Part shown: one piece after another, positions 45,992 to 56,960 of the stretch
Numbering within the stretch: position 1 is the first letter of the stretch
How the letters are laid out: every line of letters begins with the position of its first letter
DNA from: Leucogyrophana mollusca
Taxonomy: Eukaryota > Basidiomycota > Agaricomycetes > Boletales
Assembly: GCA_021014945.1 (NCBI GenBank)
Contig: MU266331.1
Span: 1-64,000, forward strand
Length of the DNA stretch: 64,000 bases
Direction: 5' to 3'
The notes under the pieces: generated by a model
The model's input: the letters and a program-made list of their open reading frames with translations, nothing else
Databases searched by the model: none
Told to the model about the DNA's origin: nothing
Translations under genes and position numbers: made by a program

Positions 45992-46632
45992 CCATTTGTC
46001 TTCAGCTTCCTGCTACTTATATGTCTGTAGGTCCTTGGAGAATCGAGGAAAATCTCACAGCATGATCACCTCTGGCGCGTTCAGGCGCATTTTCATGTGA
46101 TCGTGGTTTCCTTATTTAGTAATCCCGTTCCCTGAATGAGTATGTCAGCCCCGGTGCCTCGCTCCACGATTCTTTGACCCACACAGGCGACGTTTGACAC
46201 GTAAGATAGCGGAGGATAGCGGACTCTTGAGCCGGGAGGCGTTGATAAACAGCGGCAACGAGCGGGATGGTGCTCAAGGCGCACGGTGAGCGTGCACGAA
46301 GGCAACCGTACACTCGAGGAGCTGGTGGTTCATTCCGGAGGTCATGTCCGGCGAGGGACCAGGTCCACGTCAGTCCTCTCGGCCGGCCGAGATGCGTATG
46401 GGTTTACTAGTTTTTTTTAATTATATAAGCGTATCTAAGTAGATCATTCCCACGCAATTTTTTCGTGCTGCCCAGGCGCTCCCGAAAGCCGAAAGCGCAA
46501 ACTTCTCCTCGACACGTCCTTCAAGAGGTCTTTTCTTCCCTTTCGCTGCGTTTCACAGACATCTCTTACCTGCTCTAAGGACCCGAATTTCCTGCTTTTA
46601 ACCCCCTTTCATTTCGATCCAGGATTAGCGAA
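45992..46632. other. Intergenic, dehydrogenase to ankyrin/CCCH gene
   Basis: 641 bp in tandem orientation. A T-rich tract with a TATA-like tttttttaattatataag lies near 46410-46428, about 210 bp above the next start codon, followed by a pyrimidine-rich leader. No gene seen. Confidence 0.55.
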
Positions 46633-48817
46633 ATGGTGTCTGCGCTCTGGGAGGCCTGCTCTGAGGGTAATCTCGACAATGTCCTCGGCTTACTGAACGA
46701 CGGGTCTGCAGTCGATTTGGAGATCAGAGGTGGGTTGCTATTCATTTATTACACCACGCAATCCCCTTCACAGATTTCTTTGACCGAATGTTTTGTATCT
46801 CATCTTGTTACTTTCCCCAGATCATAACGGTGTAACCCCCCTCATCGAGGCAGTGAAGAACGGCCACGTAGAGGTAGTCAGAGTGCTTCTTGACAGAGGT
46901 CAGTTCGTCACGTTCATTTCCGTCGCGTTTTGTGATTTGATCTAATCGATTTCTCATCAGGCGCCGATCCCTCCTTTTCCTCGACCCAAACCCGACCCGA
47001 GCAGTTCACATCCGACTCGGCGATCTTAGAGATGATTAGCGCAGCGCAAAATAAGTACACTGCTAGCGGGGTGCCCGCCCATGACCAAGGCTACCCTCAT
47101 GACCAAAATGGAGACCCTTCAAAACGTTATTACCCTATCCCTCCTGGCCCATATGGGTACTACCCAAACATGAGACCCCCTACCATGCCCGACGGCTCCC
47201 CTGTGTACTACCAGCATCCATCCATGCAGCTGCCAGACAACGGGGGGCTTGGCAATTTGCCACCTCCAGAAGTGGCTCGGTTCATTCCGTGCCGGTATTA
47301 TCCAGCTTGCCGCTATGGTGCCTCTTGCATGTTTGCCCATCCCCAGGCTCCCTACTACCCTGGCCCACCTCCTCCTCCATCTCAGTATCCCGCTCCTTAT
47401 GACCCAATGACGCAGCAACCCTACACCCCTAATTATTATAGTGTCCCCCCACCTTCATTTCACCCACCTGGTCCAGTTCCTTCGCATATGAATACTGTAT
47501 CTCCGCCTTCCGGTCCCATTCACACACCCCCTCACCCGCCCATGGTTCACGCAAGAACGGGGTCGGAGGCCCTGTCTCCCGTGCAAGTTCCCTTCAGCCC
47601 ATCCAGTGCCCCTCCCCCTGTCCCTTACGGGCCAATGTCTCCAGTTTCTCCTTCCTACGCTCAGCAGGGTCACGCCCCTCTGCCGCTTTCAATTCCTGCC
47701 CTCCCCCCTCCGCACCAGCCACCAGCCACTGCTGGTCCTCAGTCGCCACAATCAGTGTATCCCAATGGGCCTGTGTCTGCGCCGCCGTTTGCTGTACGAC
47801 AAGATGTGATTCCACCTTACCAGAGGCAGCCTTTGGGCCCGCACCCTCCTTTTGTAGAGTCCAATAACGGTCCGAAATCGCCTTCCAGCCATCCCCAAGC
47901 GGACGGCTATGGCAACGGGCCCCTTTTCCGCCAAGGGATGACCCACAATCGCCGTGGTAGTATGCGTCGGGGGTCATTCGGGGGCCGAAAGCCCGCTTGC
48001 CTCTTCTACCCCTCTGGCAGGTGTAGAAATGGGTATGCTCTGCGTCCACGCCTGCTATATCAATGACTGACTATCATTGATTTTCCAGTGATGACTGCCG
48101 ATTTCCGCACGTTCTCTCAGACACGCAACTACCCCAACCTGTAAATTTCCCTGCTCGAGGGATACGTCCACGTGACGGTGCCAATGGTATCGGTACCATC
48201 GAAGAAAAATTTGCTAATATGGCTGTCCGAGAAGTGTGTTGCTATCTTCTCTTCTATCTTTCACTGAGTGCTCATTCTTCACAGGAAGCACCCCGTAGGA
48301 ATGGTACTGCAGCCTCTAGTCGATCCCAGTCGACCGATAATGGGAGCCGTTCACGTGGCATTAAGTCGAATGGCCCCCGGGTTGACAGAAAGCCTCCTGT
48401 TAGGCAGCGAGTCCCAAATGCGGACGAGTTCCCCGTCCTCGGAGGGTCAACGACTCCTCCATCGAGGAGTTCAGTCAACGGCGGGCCTCCCGTTAACGGA
48501 CATGTAGGGCCCACCGCAGCCCAGGTGCTTCAAGCCCCCCCTCCTTTCCGCAGGGAAAGCACAAAAGATGCTACAACGCGCAGCGCAAGCCCTGAGCAGT
48601 ACGCCCCCAAAAGCTCGCAGGTATGATTCAGCAGCCTATCGTCACTGGCTAGAAGCTGACGTCTCCTGTACAGGAGAGCCAACCAGTCCCCCAGGTCAAC
48701 GGTGTCCACCATAACGGCGCGCCAAGTGACGCAATTTCGATGAAGCTTCCGGTCTCCTTCGCAGCAGCAGCCACCAGTGTCCCCGAGGCCGCCAGAGAGG
48801 TCTCTGTATCCGCATAG
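46633..48817 (+). CDS. Ankyrin-repeat and CCCH zinc-finger protein
   Basis: Six exons: 46633-46729, 46821-46898, 46961-48032, 48089-48233, 48285-48620, 48674-48817; 623 residues. Two ankyrin repeats occupy residues 1-70 (ALWEACSEGNLDNVLGLLND, then NGVTPLIEAVKNGHVEVVRV and LLDRGADPS). Two CCCH fingers follow: CRYYPACRYGASCMFAH (C-x5-C-x5-C-x3-H) near residue 145 and CLFYPSGRCRNGDDCRFPH (C-x7-C-x5-C-x3-H) near residue 410; the second is completed across an intron. Between and after them the protein is Pro-, Gln- and Ser-rich. The pairing of ankyrin repeats with tandem CCCH fingers suggests an RNA-binding regulator of mRNA stability or translation. Specific target unknown. Confidence 0.85.
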
Positions 48818-49309
48818 GTTCATTCAGGCATTTCAGGAGTAACATATTCTTGCTGTTTGCTCTCGTTTTTAACTTAATATTCTTGGTTTATCTGGTCCTT
48901 ACTCAGGGTTTTATTTATCTTGCTCTAAATCTTGTTCTTCACATATTCACCATTCGACACGATTTCCATTCACTTACATCTATTCTTTTTTACTTGCTTG
49001 CTTCTTGCATTATCGTTTCTGTTGCATTACATTTTATCTCTGACATAGAGATACACTTTTCTTCGATTTTTCATCTCTCATGTTGCGATGTCGGTCAGTT
49101 TGAGCACACATTATTTACACATACTATCTACTATTGATCTGTGACACTCCCGCCTCCATCTCATGTCTGTCTCTTACACAGTACTAGTATCAATATCGCA
49201 ATGTTTTCCTGCCATCGTCGTTTCAATATCCCGCGAAATAAAACGATACACGGACCTGAGGTTGTCGACAAAGAACGGTATCGTACAGAACATTGCACTA
49301 CAGTTGTAT
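48818..49309. other. T-rich 3' flanks between convergent genes
   Basis: 492 bp between stop codons of the ankyrin/CCCH gene and ADE5,7. The first 300 bp are very T-rich on the plus strand and give a spurious hydrophobic ORF. This looks like 3' untranslated and termination sequence for both genes. Confidence 0.55.
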
Positions 49310-52158
49310 TCATACCTTCCAGCACTGCAGGTTTCTCATTTCCACACCGCTTTTGGCCGTTACTTCGCCGATCCTATATACTGAAGCCTCAGGAGTCTGC
49401 CGGAGGACACCCAGTGCTTGATCGAGGTGGTCCTGGTCAACGATCACGACCAGGCCGATGCCATTGTTGAAAGTTCGCGCCATCTCAAGGGGCTCGACGC
49501 CCCCGTGCTTCATCAAGAATGCGAAGACAGGAGGCAGCTGCCAAGTCGACACGTCGACATAGCATCCGAGCCCTTTTGGCAGGACCCTCGGAATGTTCTC
49601 GATGAAACCGCCCCCTGTGATATGTGACATCCCCTTGAGGAGGCCCTGGTGCACAGCTGGTAATACCTGTTTGATGTAGATCCGCGTTGGCTCCAGAAGA
49701 CTGCGCGCTAGAGTGATTTCCTCGTTCCACGGGCATGGGGATGAGTACGATAGCCCTGCGACAGAGATGATTTTGCGGACCAGGGAGAATCCATTGGAAT
49801 GTAGCCCCGAGGACTGAATGCCCAGAATGATATCCCCTGGCACGATGTCCGGGCGAGGCAAGATCAAGTGCCGCTCCACAGCTCCGACCGCGAAACCTGC
49901 AAGGTCGTAGTCGTCTGCATCGGGATCAGTCAGCAGGTCGTTCCCACGACAGGGTAAGGTGCTCACCGTCCTTGTACATTCCCGGCATCTCCGCGGTTTC
50001 GCCTCCAATTAAGGCACATCCCGCTTGCCTACAGCCTTCTGCGATGCCTTTGACTACTTTGGACGCAGTGTTGACGTCCAGCTTACTACAACCATAGTAG
50101 TCCAGGAAGTATAGCGGCTCTGCCCCTTGCACGAGCAGGTCATTGACAGACATCGCAACGAGATCAATCCCTATATAGCGGCGAAATATAACTCAGTTCA
50201 GCTCTAAGTCGCCATCAATACGTGACTTACCAACAAGATCGTGTATTCCAGCATCAACGGCGATGCGAAGCTTCGTTCCAACCCCATCTGTGCCACTGAC
50301 AAGGACAGGGTCCCTGTACCCCGTGGCTTTGAGGTCAAAGACACCACCAAAGCCTCCAATTTCCGCGTCGGCGCCTGGGCGTCGGGTAGACCGAACGTAA
50401 GGCTTGATTACCTCAACCAGCGAATTTCCGGCGTCTACTGACACGCCTGCTTGGGCGTAAGTTAGGCCTTTTGAGGAGGTTTGGCGAGAAGAGGCTAATG
50501 CTCTTCAGGAAAGCTGAGCAGATTCACAGCACAGGATGGATGGTGTGCTGACCTGTAAGCTATGTCTCTCCGATAAACTTTACCCTCAAAGTGTATATTA
50601 TCTACGCCCGCGTAGGCCAATGAGAGTGCCTCCTCTAGCGTCGGGGCCGCAGCAGTCACTGCGATGACGCGACCTCCTGAAGTGACGAGGCCATCTTCGG
50701 TTGCTGACGTTCCGCAATGGAACACAACCACGTCTAATCGCTGAGATAAGACCCGAGAATGGGTGGATTTATGACCAAAACCTACCCGAAGGAACCTCTC
50801 CTACTTCAATTCGTTTCCCCTTCGGATAATTGCCAGGGTAGCCCCCTGATACAAGAATGACTGAAACCGCATAGCCAGGACGGGTGCGGATGCTGACAGA
50901 GTCGAGACGATGCTCTGCGCAAGCCTATGATGACGGTTCCAGATGAAATTCTCGCGAAACTTGTCTAAAGGGCGCACCAGCAACACCGCAGCAAGATCAA
51001 CGTCATCATGCAGAAGAAGCATGAGTGCTTCTGTTTCGGGATCGCCGAATCTCACATTATACTCGAGCACTTTTGGTCCCGCTTCTGTCAGCATGAACCC
51101 CGTGAAAAGCATCCCAACAAAGGGAAACCCTATCACAAAACGTCAGTGAGCACCGAACATGGCTACGTTACGTTCGTTTTACCTTCTTTTCGCATTCCAT
51201 CGATCGTAGGGCGAAGGGTTTCGTTCATGATCTGGTCCATGACAGCCGTAGTCGCCACTGGCGCTGGTGCATAGGCACCCATACCGCCTGTGTTCAGTCC
51301 TGTGTCACCTTCACCAATTCGTTTGTGATCCTGAGCAGCTGGTAACGGCACGATCGTATACCCATCCGAAAATGCCAGTACGGATATCTCGGGACCCTCG
51401 AGCAGCTCCTCAACCACGACCTCATCGCCTGAAAGAGCGTAAAGGAAACAAGGATCGGTGGATTACTCGGGGTCTCTGAGTACAGGGGCGATATAGCGGA
51501 CCTGCAGAGCCAAAGACATTGGCAACCATTATGTTTCGCAGGCCATTCACCGCCTCCTCCGTGGATTCCGGGATGAGAACGCCTTTGCCCCCGGCCAGGC
51601 CACTTGCCTTCAAAACGACGCGGTGGCCACAGGTTTGGACGTACTCGATGGCCTGTTCTACTTCGGAAGACAAAAAGGTGCGAAACCGTGCGGTCGGGAT
51701 GGCATGACGCTCCATAAACGCTTTCGAGAACGCCTTGGATCCTTCCATCCTCGCGGCCAACGCGCTGGGACCAAAAACGGGTATGCCGACTTGAAATAGA
51801 ATTTAGAAAAACCACTACGGTGGACCAAGGTAGCTGCGCACCTTTTCGAAAGTGTTTTTCTACGCCAAGCACCAGAGGCTCCTCTGGCCCAGGAATAACC
51901 AGATCTATCTGGCGACGGGTCAGTCAGATGGGGCAGCCCCTGGCAGCATGGAGAACTCACTTCATTCTGAACGGAAAAATTAACCAGTCCTGAAAAGTCT
52001 GATGCACGAAGATCTAAGTTTGAGGTTTTTGGATTCTGGGCGGTCCCCCCGTTTCCGGGGCAGACGAAGATGTGTTCAACGAGCTCTGACCGGGATAATT
52101 TCCACGCTAGCGCGTGCTCCCTCCCTCCAGCGCCCAGTATAAGGATTTTCCAGCTCAT
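49310..52158 (-). CDS. ADE5,7: Bifunctional purine enzyme GARS-AIRS (Ade5,7)
   Basis: Ten minus-strand exons: 51961-52158, 51842-51908, 51502-51789, 51183-51428, 50978-51129, 50786-50924, 50553-50733, 50231-50502, 49967-50170, 49310-49914; 783 residues. The N-terminal 420 residues are glycinamide ribonucleotide synthetase (PurD): [65 protein letters not shown]. The C-terminal part is AIR synthetase (PurM): [90 protein letters not shown]. Together they catalyse steps two and five of purine synthesis in the cytosol. The fusion of PurD with PurM, without PurN, is the normal fungal layout. The exon joint at 50502 uses a ctgaag acceptor, needed to restore RALASSR. Confidence 0.96.
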
Positions 52159-52961
52159 AGGCAGATAGAGCGAGAAACAAAGGCCGCAAAAAAAAGGACG
52201 AGCAAGATAATCCCAAAGGAGTGTCGATCTAGATTAGATGCATCGGACCCCGGAAACTCCGATCAGGTATTGCGTCCAATCAATGGCTTGGACGTCGGTG
52301 CGTCAGACAAGACAAGTCGCATTGAAATTGCAAAGATTCCGTTCATCAAGGAAACGTGTACGAGACGAGACATGCATCGACAGGACGTATGGACACGTTG
52401 TTCCCCGTGAAACAAGTAAGCCGGTGTGGGCCCGATTCATGGGCGGCTGGGACACTGCCTTGAGGCATTCATTTACCCCGGAACATGGAGTAAACGTTTG
52501 ACAACCTTCTTCCCCTAGAAACCAGAGGCGCTAGGGGTAGAAGAAGGACGGCAGTGGTGCTCGTGACACGGGGCCAAGAATTTTGCTGACTTTTCCACGA
52601 CCCTCTGGCTGTTCGCCAGAGACAGACTACATGATGATAGCCCTTTTTCCACGGCTGGCTGAATGGGTCAGTTGCTTCGTCATAAAAGACACAAGAACAG
52701 AACATGGTGCCTTTTCTACGGAGCCTTGGTTATAGATGGCAGTCCGGCCAGATCCTTGGATTTATAAAAAGGCTTCGTCCGGGCTGCGGGACTGATAATA
52801 GAGCGGCACAATGGGGCAGCCGGCGAGAGGAGCGCATGATCGACGAATTGGAAAGAGCAATAGTACAGCGCCAAGGAGCGCCAGCGAGAGGCCCCGTCAT
52901 AATCTTTGTGGCTCGTATATCTTGTCTCCACTCTTCGTTATCGCGATCCCGGTGTATTATT
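52159..52961. other. Divergent promoter region, ADE5,7 and the 52962 gene
   Basis: 803 bp. ORFs are short. A frame at 52811-53002 (MGQPARGAHDRR...) overlaps the first exon of the next gene in another frame and is taken as a shadow. No repeat or RNA gene is evident. Confidence 0.5.
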
Positions 52962-55900
52962 ATGGCTGGTTTCAGGAATACGATGTTCCAGAGTGTTCTT
53001 GAGCCGTTTGAAGAGGCAAGTCTCCCGCGGGCGTGGATATATTGTTAGGCGAGAGACAGGCTCATTTACGGCTTGGCTTGTCATTTTATAGAGCCAGGGC
53101 GGGACGGGCGAGTCTGACCGGCGCACCGACGTTAAACAGCTCTCTCCAGATGAACTCGACAAAATCTACGCTCAAATGGAAGAAAAGGCTGTAATGCAGA
53201 GAAAGCTCTCTCGCAGTTCATCAAAAAATAAAGGGAAATCGCTCTGGACTCGTAAATCGGTAAAGAAACCATCCGGAGAGGGCCAGCAAGGCCAACACCA
53301 GCAGGGTGCCACCTTCCCTGCTAACCCTTTCTCTTCTTCCATGGACGCCGTATTGTCGCAAAAGGACTCAAGAGACGACTCAGAGGACGACGACCGCGAC
53401 CTCTCACACCAGCTCCCAACCTTTCTTTCTCGCTCTATCATCCCAGACCCGCTCGGAGAGCTTCCAGCATGGTTCAAGAAAGAAAGCGACATGGCTGCCG
53501 CCAATATATCATCTTTCAGGATAAAATATCCTCTTCACAACCCAGTCGGTCCTCGTTGGTACAAAAATCACCACCTCATACCGCCCGCCCAACTCAATCC
53601 CGGCAACCGCCCACCCTCGTTTTTCTCCCCCTCGTTTCCTCCAATGGCCGCTTCTCACTCTCAGGACCGCTCAGAGGACTCTACACGGCTACCCGGCCCA
53701 AGTCGAACACCCTCTAGCACTCCTTTGCCGACGCCCAACTCGTCGCAGGTTCGCATACCAGAGCTTGGAGGGAAGCCACGTAGTCGAAAGACCTCTCAGG
53801 ACAATGTCGATATGCTCGACGTTACTGACCCTTGGGGCACGCATTGGCATCACCAGTCGCCTTATGACGCGGGTGCTAACGTCAGCCCAGTTTCTGTTGA
53901 CTCTCCAGAGGTGCGTCACGGTTCTTGATCGCCATCACAGAACCAATACTTACGCTCATCTCAGGGTCCTCCTCAGTCTCGCTCTCGTTTGTCCAGCCTG
54001 AATACGACTCAGACTCGTCGTAAAACTGTCACTCCTTCCCCGTTGTCTCAGTCTACCTCTGCTCTACACCTGCAGGCGCCAGAAACTGTTCATGTTTCTC
54101 GCAAACTCAGCAAACGACGGAAGCCCGTTTTGGGTAGTCTCTTCGGCGGACATGACAAAAGAACTTCAGAGGATATCAATACATCGCCCGCGTCTCCTTA
54201 TGGTCCTCCATCTGCAAATCCAAATCGATCGTCGACCATAGCGGGTGGTCTACACCCCGATAGTGCGGCCACGAAACGCCATTCCACCGTTCCTCCTTCT
54301 GCATCCGCCTTGTCACTCCATTCCTCCACAAAGAATGAGAGACGTGGGAGTGTGTTGGGGCGACTGGTGAGGAAGTTTAGTATCTTGAAGAAGCCTACTC
54401 AAGATCCGACCATCGCCATCAGCGAACGGGCGGAAGATGATTGGGATCCTGTAGCTGTCGCTGCTTCGGCTGCCGATTTCAGAGAGCCCCGCCGGTCTAT
54501 GGTATCGGAGAGGCACTCGTCCTCCGAGAAGCCAGGGATGGAGAAGAAGCATTCAGACCCGTCGAAACGCGTTCCTCCCCCTCGCATAGACGCGGAGTTG
54601 GCCTCCCAAGCGGAGACCGGCCAGCCCCCCCGTTTGCCTGAACTCGATCGTGAGATTCAAGACCATAGGTCTTCCTTGTCTCTCGATACACCGTTTTCAC
54701 CCATAGGGAAGCTGATGATCGCCAATCCTGACGAATCACATTCAGGAGTTAGCACTCCGGTGAAGCCCACTGTTGCGCTGCCCGAAGTTCCAGTTGAACC
54801 TATGCCTGAGGCTAGGCGACATTCGAGAGAGCGTCTTGCGGGTGGGGAACACGCGCAAGTGACGCGTCAGCACGACGCTACAAATCGTAGGTCGTTGGTG
54901 TTACCCCCTTCAGAACCTGTGGCGACATCTAGTGGAAAGTCATCACCAGTCAAGAGCTCCACGCCAGTCACAGCCTCTGCTCCCGTACCCGACATCGTTC
55001 GCACTCAGCCTCCCCAGCGGATTGCTACTCATGTGCAGCCGCCCACCCCCACCACATCGTCGTACCCTTCATCCACCTCTGTGCCCACCGCTTCCGCAAG
55101 TGTACCATCTGGTGCCTCTACAGTGCCATTGCTTGCGGAAGAGAAAGCTTTACCCACGTATGCGTTCGCGCCATCGGGGTTAGTGGCAGCGCTGTCTCCA
55201 CTCACCATGGATGACTCTCCTCTCTCCAAGTCGTCCATGCTCGTCAATCCTCCAACACCCTACGACCAATCAGAGCCAAACACCCAGTTGCCTCCCATAG
55301 AGAGGCTACCATCAGACCGCTCAGCAGCCAACGCTCCGACTCGTGATCCCTCTCCCACCAAGAAAGTCGAAACCGAGGTACGGCTCACAAAGTCGAGCTC
55401 TACGACTAGCAGAAAGACAGAGACGTTCAGGCTGGTGCGAAATCCTTCCGACAAAGTGTCTTCTTCGGGCGAGACGATTACTGCCGAAGGGGAACACTGG
55501 TCCGTGGTGAATTCTGCCGAGGCACCGCGGCGGAGGCGCACTAAAGAGAAGCCGGAGAAGGTGGAGAAGGCTTCATCGCGATCCTCCAGAGATCGCGACA
55601 GCAGGAGGGAGCAGAGAAAGCAAGAGAAGGCAGCGCAGGAGGCGGCCGACAATCAGCGTAGAGCAGCGAGCCAAGCAAGGCAAAAGTCGTCGAACGGGGA
55701 CCGCGCCGATGCAGGAAGCAGCACGTCTCGGCCGTCTCGAGCGCGCAGTCTCGACACATCTCATCGTGGTGTCCCACAACCCATGGTTTTCACGCTCCAG
55801 GACGAGCCCCCCCGTCATCGCAGAAGCGATGACAGGCAACGCGACGGCTATTATCAGCAAAGCCATAACGTCAACAAAGCACAGGCTCCTCGCCCCGGAC

Positions 55901-56526
55901 CAAGCCCTATCTCAGGCGTGGCACGTGTTGAGCGCCTGCCATCCACCTCGACACGTCCTACATCTGAGCTCACATCTGCTGCGGATATTAATGCACTTAG
56001 AGCACGTGAAGCATGGGAAATGGATCGCCTGTGGAAAGGAAGGAGCATGTACCACGGTCAGCCGGAGTCTAACGTGATTGCCTCGCCGTCAAGCACGAGG
56101 GACTCAAAGGCCAATGGCCATCCAGGCAGGGACAATACTTCCATGCGAAATGCGGATCACGGGTCGAGTCACACGTCTTACCTCGTGCAGCCGCTGCAAG
56201 CTCATCCAATCCCTGCAAGCGTGTTCTACGCAAACATGCCTTCTGCACCTCCTCCGATCATCTACGCGGCCACATCTCCTTATGGGCAGTCTCCACACCA
56301 CTCTTCACATCACGATTATGCTGCCACTTATCGATCGCTTCCCAACTCGTTCACTTTCCCCTCCAAAGAGTCACCGGCGGAGCCGGCCCCTCGCGCATCA
56401 AACCCTCTACCGCCTCCACCGCGGGAATCAACATACCAGCCTGCACGTTTACCATCCATTCCAGACCGGAATAGCGGATCTGCTTCAGAGTATTGGACCA
56501 AGTACACTAGTGCGATCACGCACTGA
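52962..56526 (+). CDS. Large low-complexity protein of unknown function
   Basis: Exons 52962-53015, 53092-53910 and 53965-56526 give 1144 residues. The first intron starts with GC (AG|GCAAGT) and joins MAGFRNTMFQSVLEPFEE to SQGGTGESDRRTDVKQLS. The next block, DELDKIYAQMEEKAVMQRKL, looks helical. A folded-looking segment follows: SIIPDPLGELPAWFKKESD and FRIKYPLHNPVGPRWYKNHH. The rest is Ser/Pro/Arg-rich and almost surely disordered, with a coiled-coil stretch of Arg/Glu/Lys near residue 810-850 and a short conserved-looking INALRAREAWEMDRLWKGRS near residue 960. I do not recognise it. The Trp-rich helices amid disorder suggest a scaffold or cell-polarity regulator, an inference only. Confidence 0.75.
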
Positions 56527-56960
56527 TACAGTATACCCTGCCATACACTCAGCATACGCAACCATTTTACTAACTTAGATCACAATTCACGCGCACGACA
56601 TTCCTTTTCTCTGGGCTCGTGGTTGCTGCAATGCCTTCTACTTCTTCCTTTTACTTATTGACTTCGGACTACGAACGCTTGAGCGAACTCCTGTACTTTC
56701 CCATCAAACTCTTACTTACGGTACTGATTTTTCGCAATCGACTGGAATATATTCATGTAGACACTGAATGATGGAGATGTTCTGTTATAAGTACAGATTC
56801 CCTTCGTGTGCTGATGTACAGGGTATGCGAGGTGTGGTATGAGGGTTTGATGTGTGAGTACTGAAGCCTGAAGTAGGAACAGGAGAACAGAAGAAACATA
56901 CACCATAGGAAGGTAGGAGGGACAGGAGTATGTAAAAAATCAAAACACAAAGGCAGAATA
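56527..56960. other. 3' flanks between convergent genes
   Basis: 434 bp between two stop codons. AT-rich, no gene seen. Confidence 0.55.

Noticed and set aside
48850..49137. Hydrophobic 95-codon plus-strand ORF that looks like a membrane protein
   Set aside because: It lies in a very T-rich 3' flank between two convergent genes. Runs of T give Phe, Leu, Ile and Val in any frame, and there is no promoter or family match.
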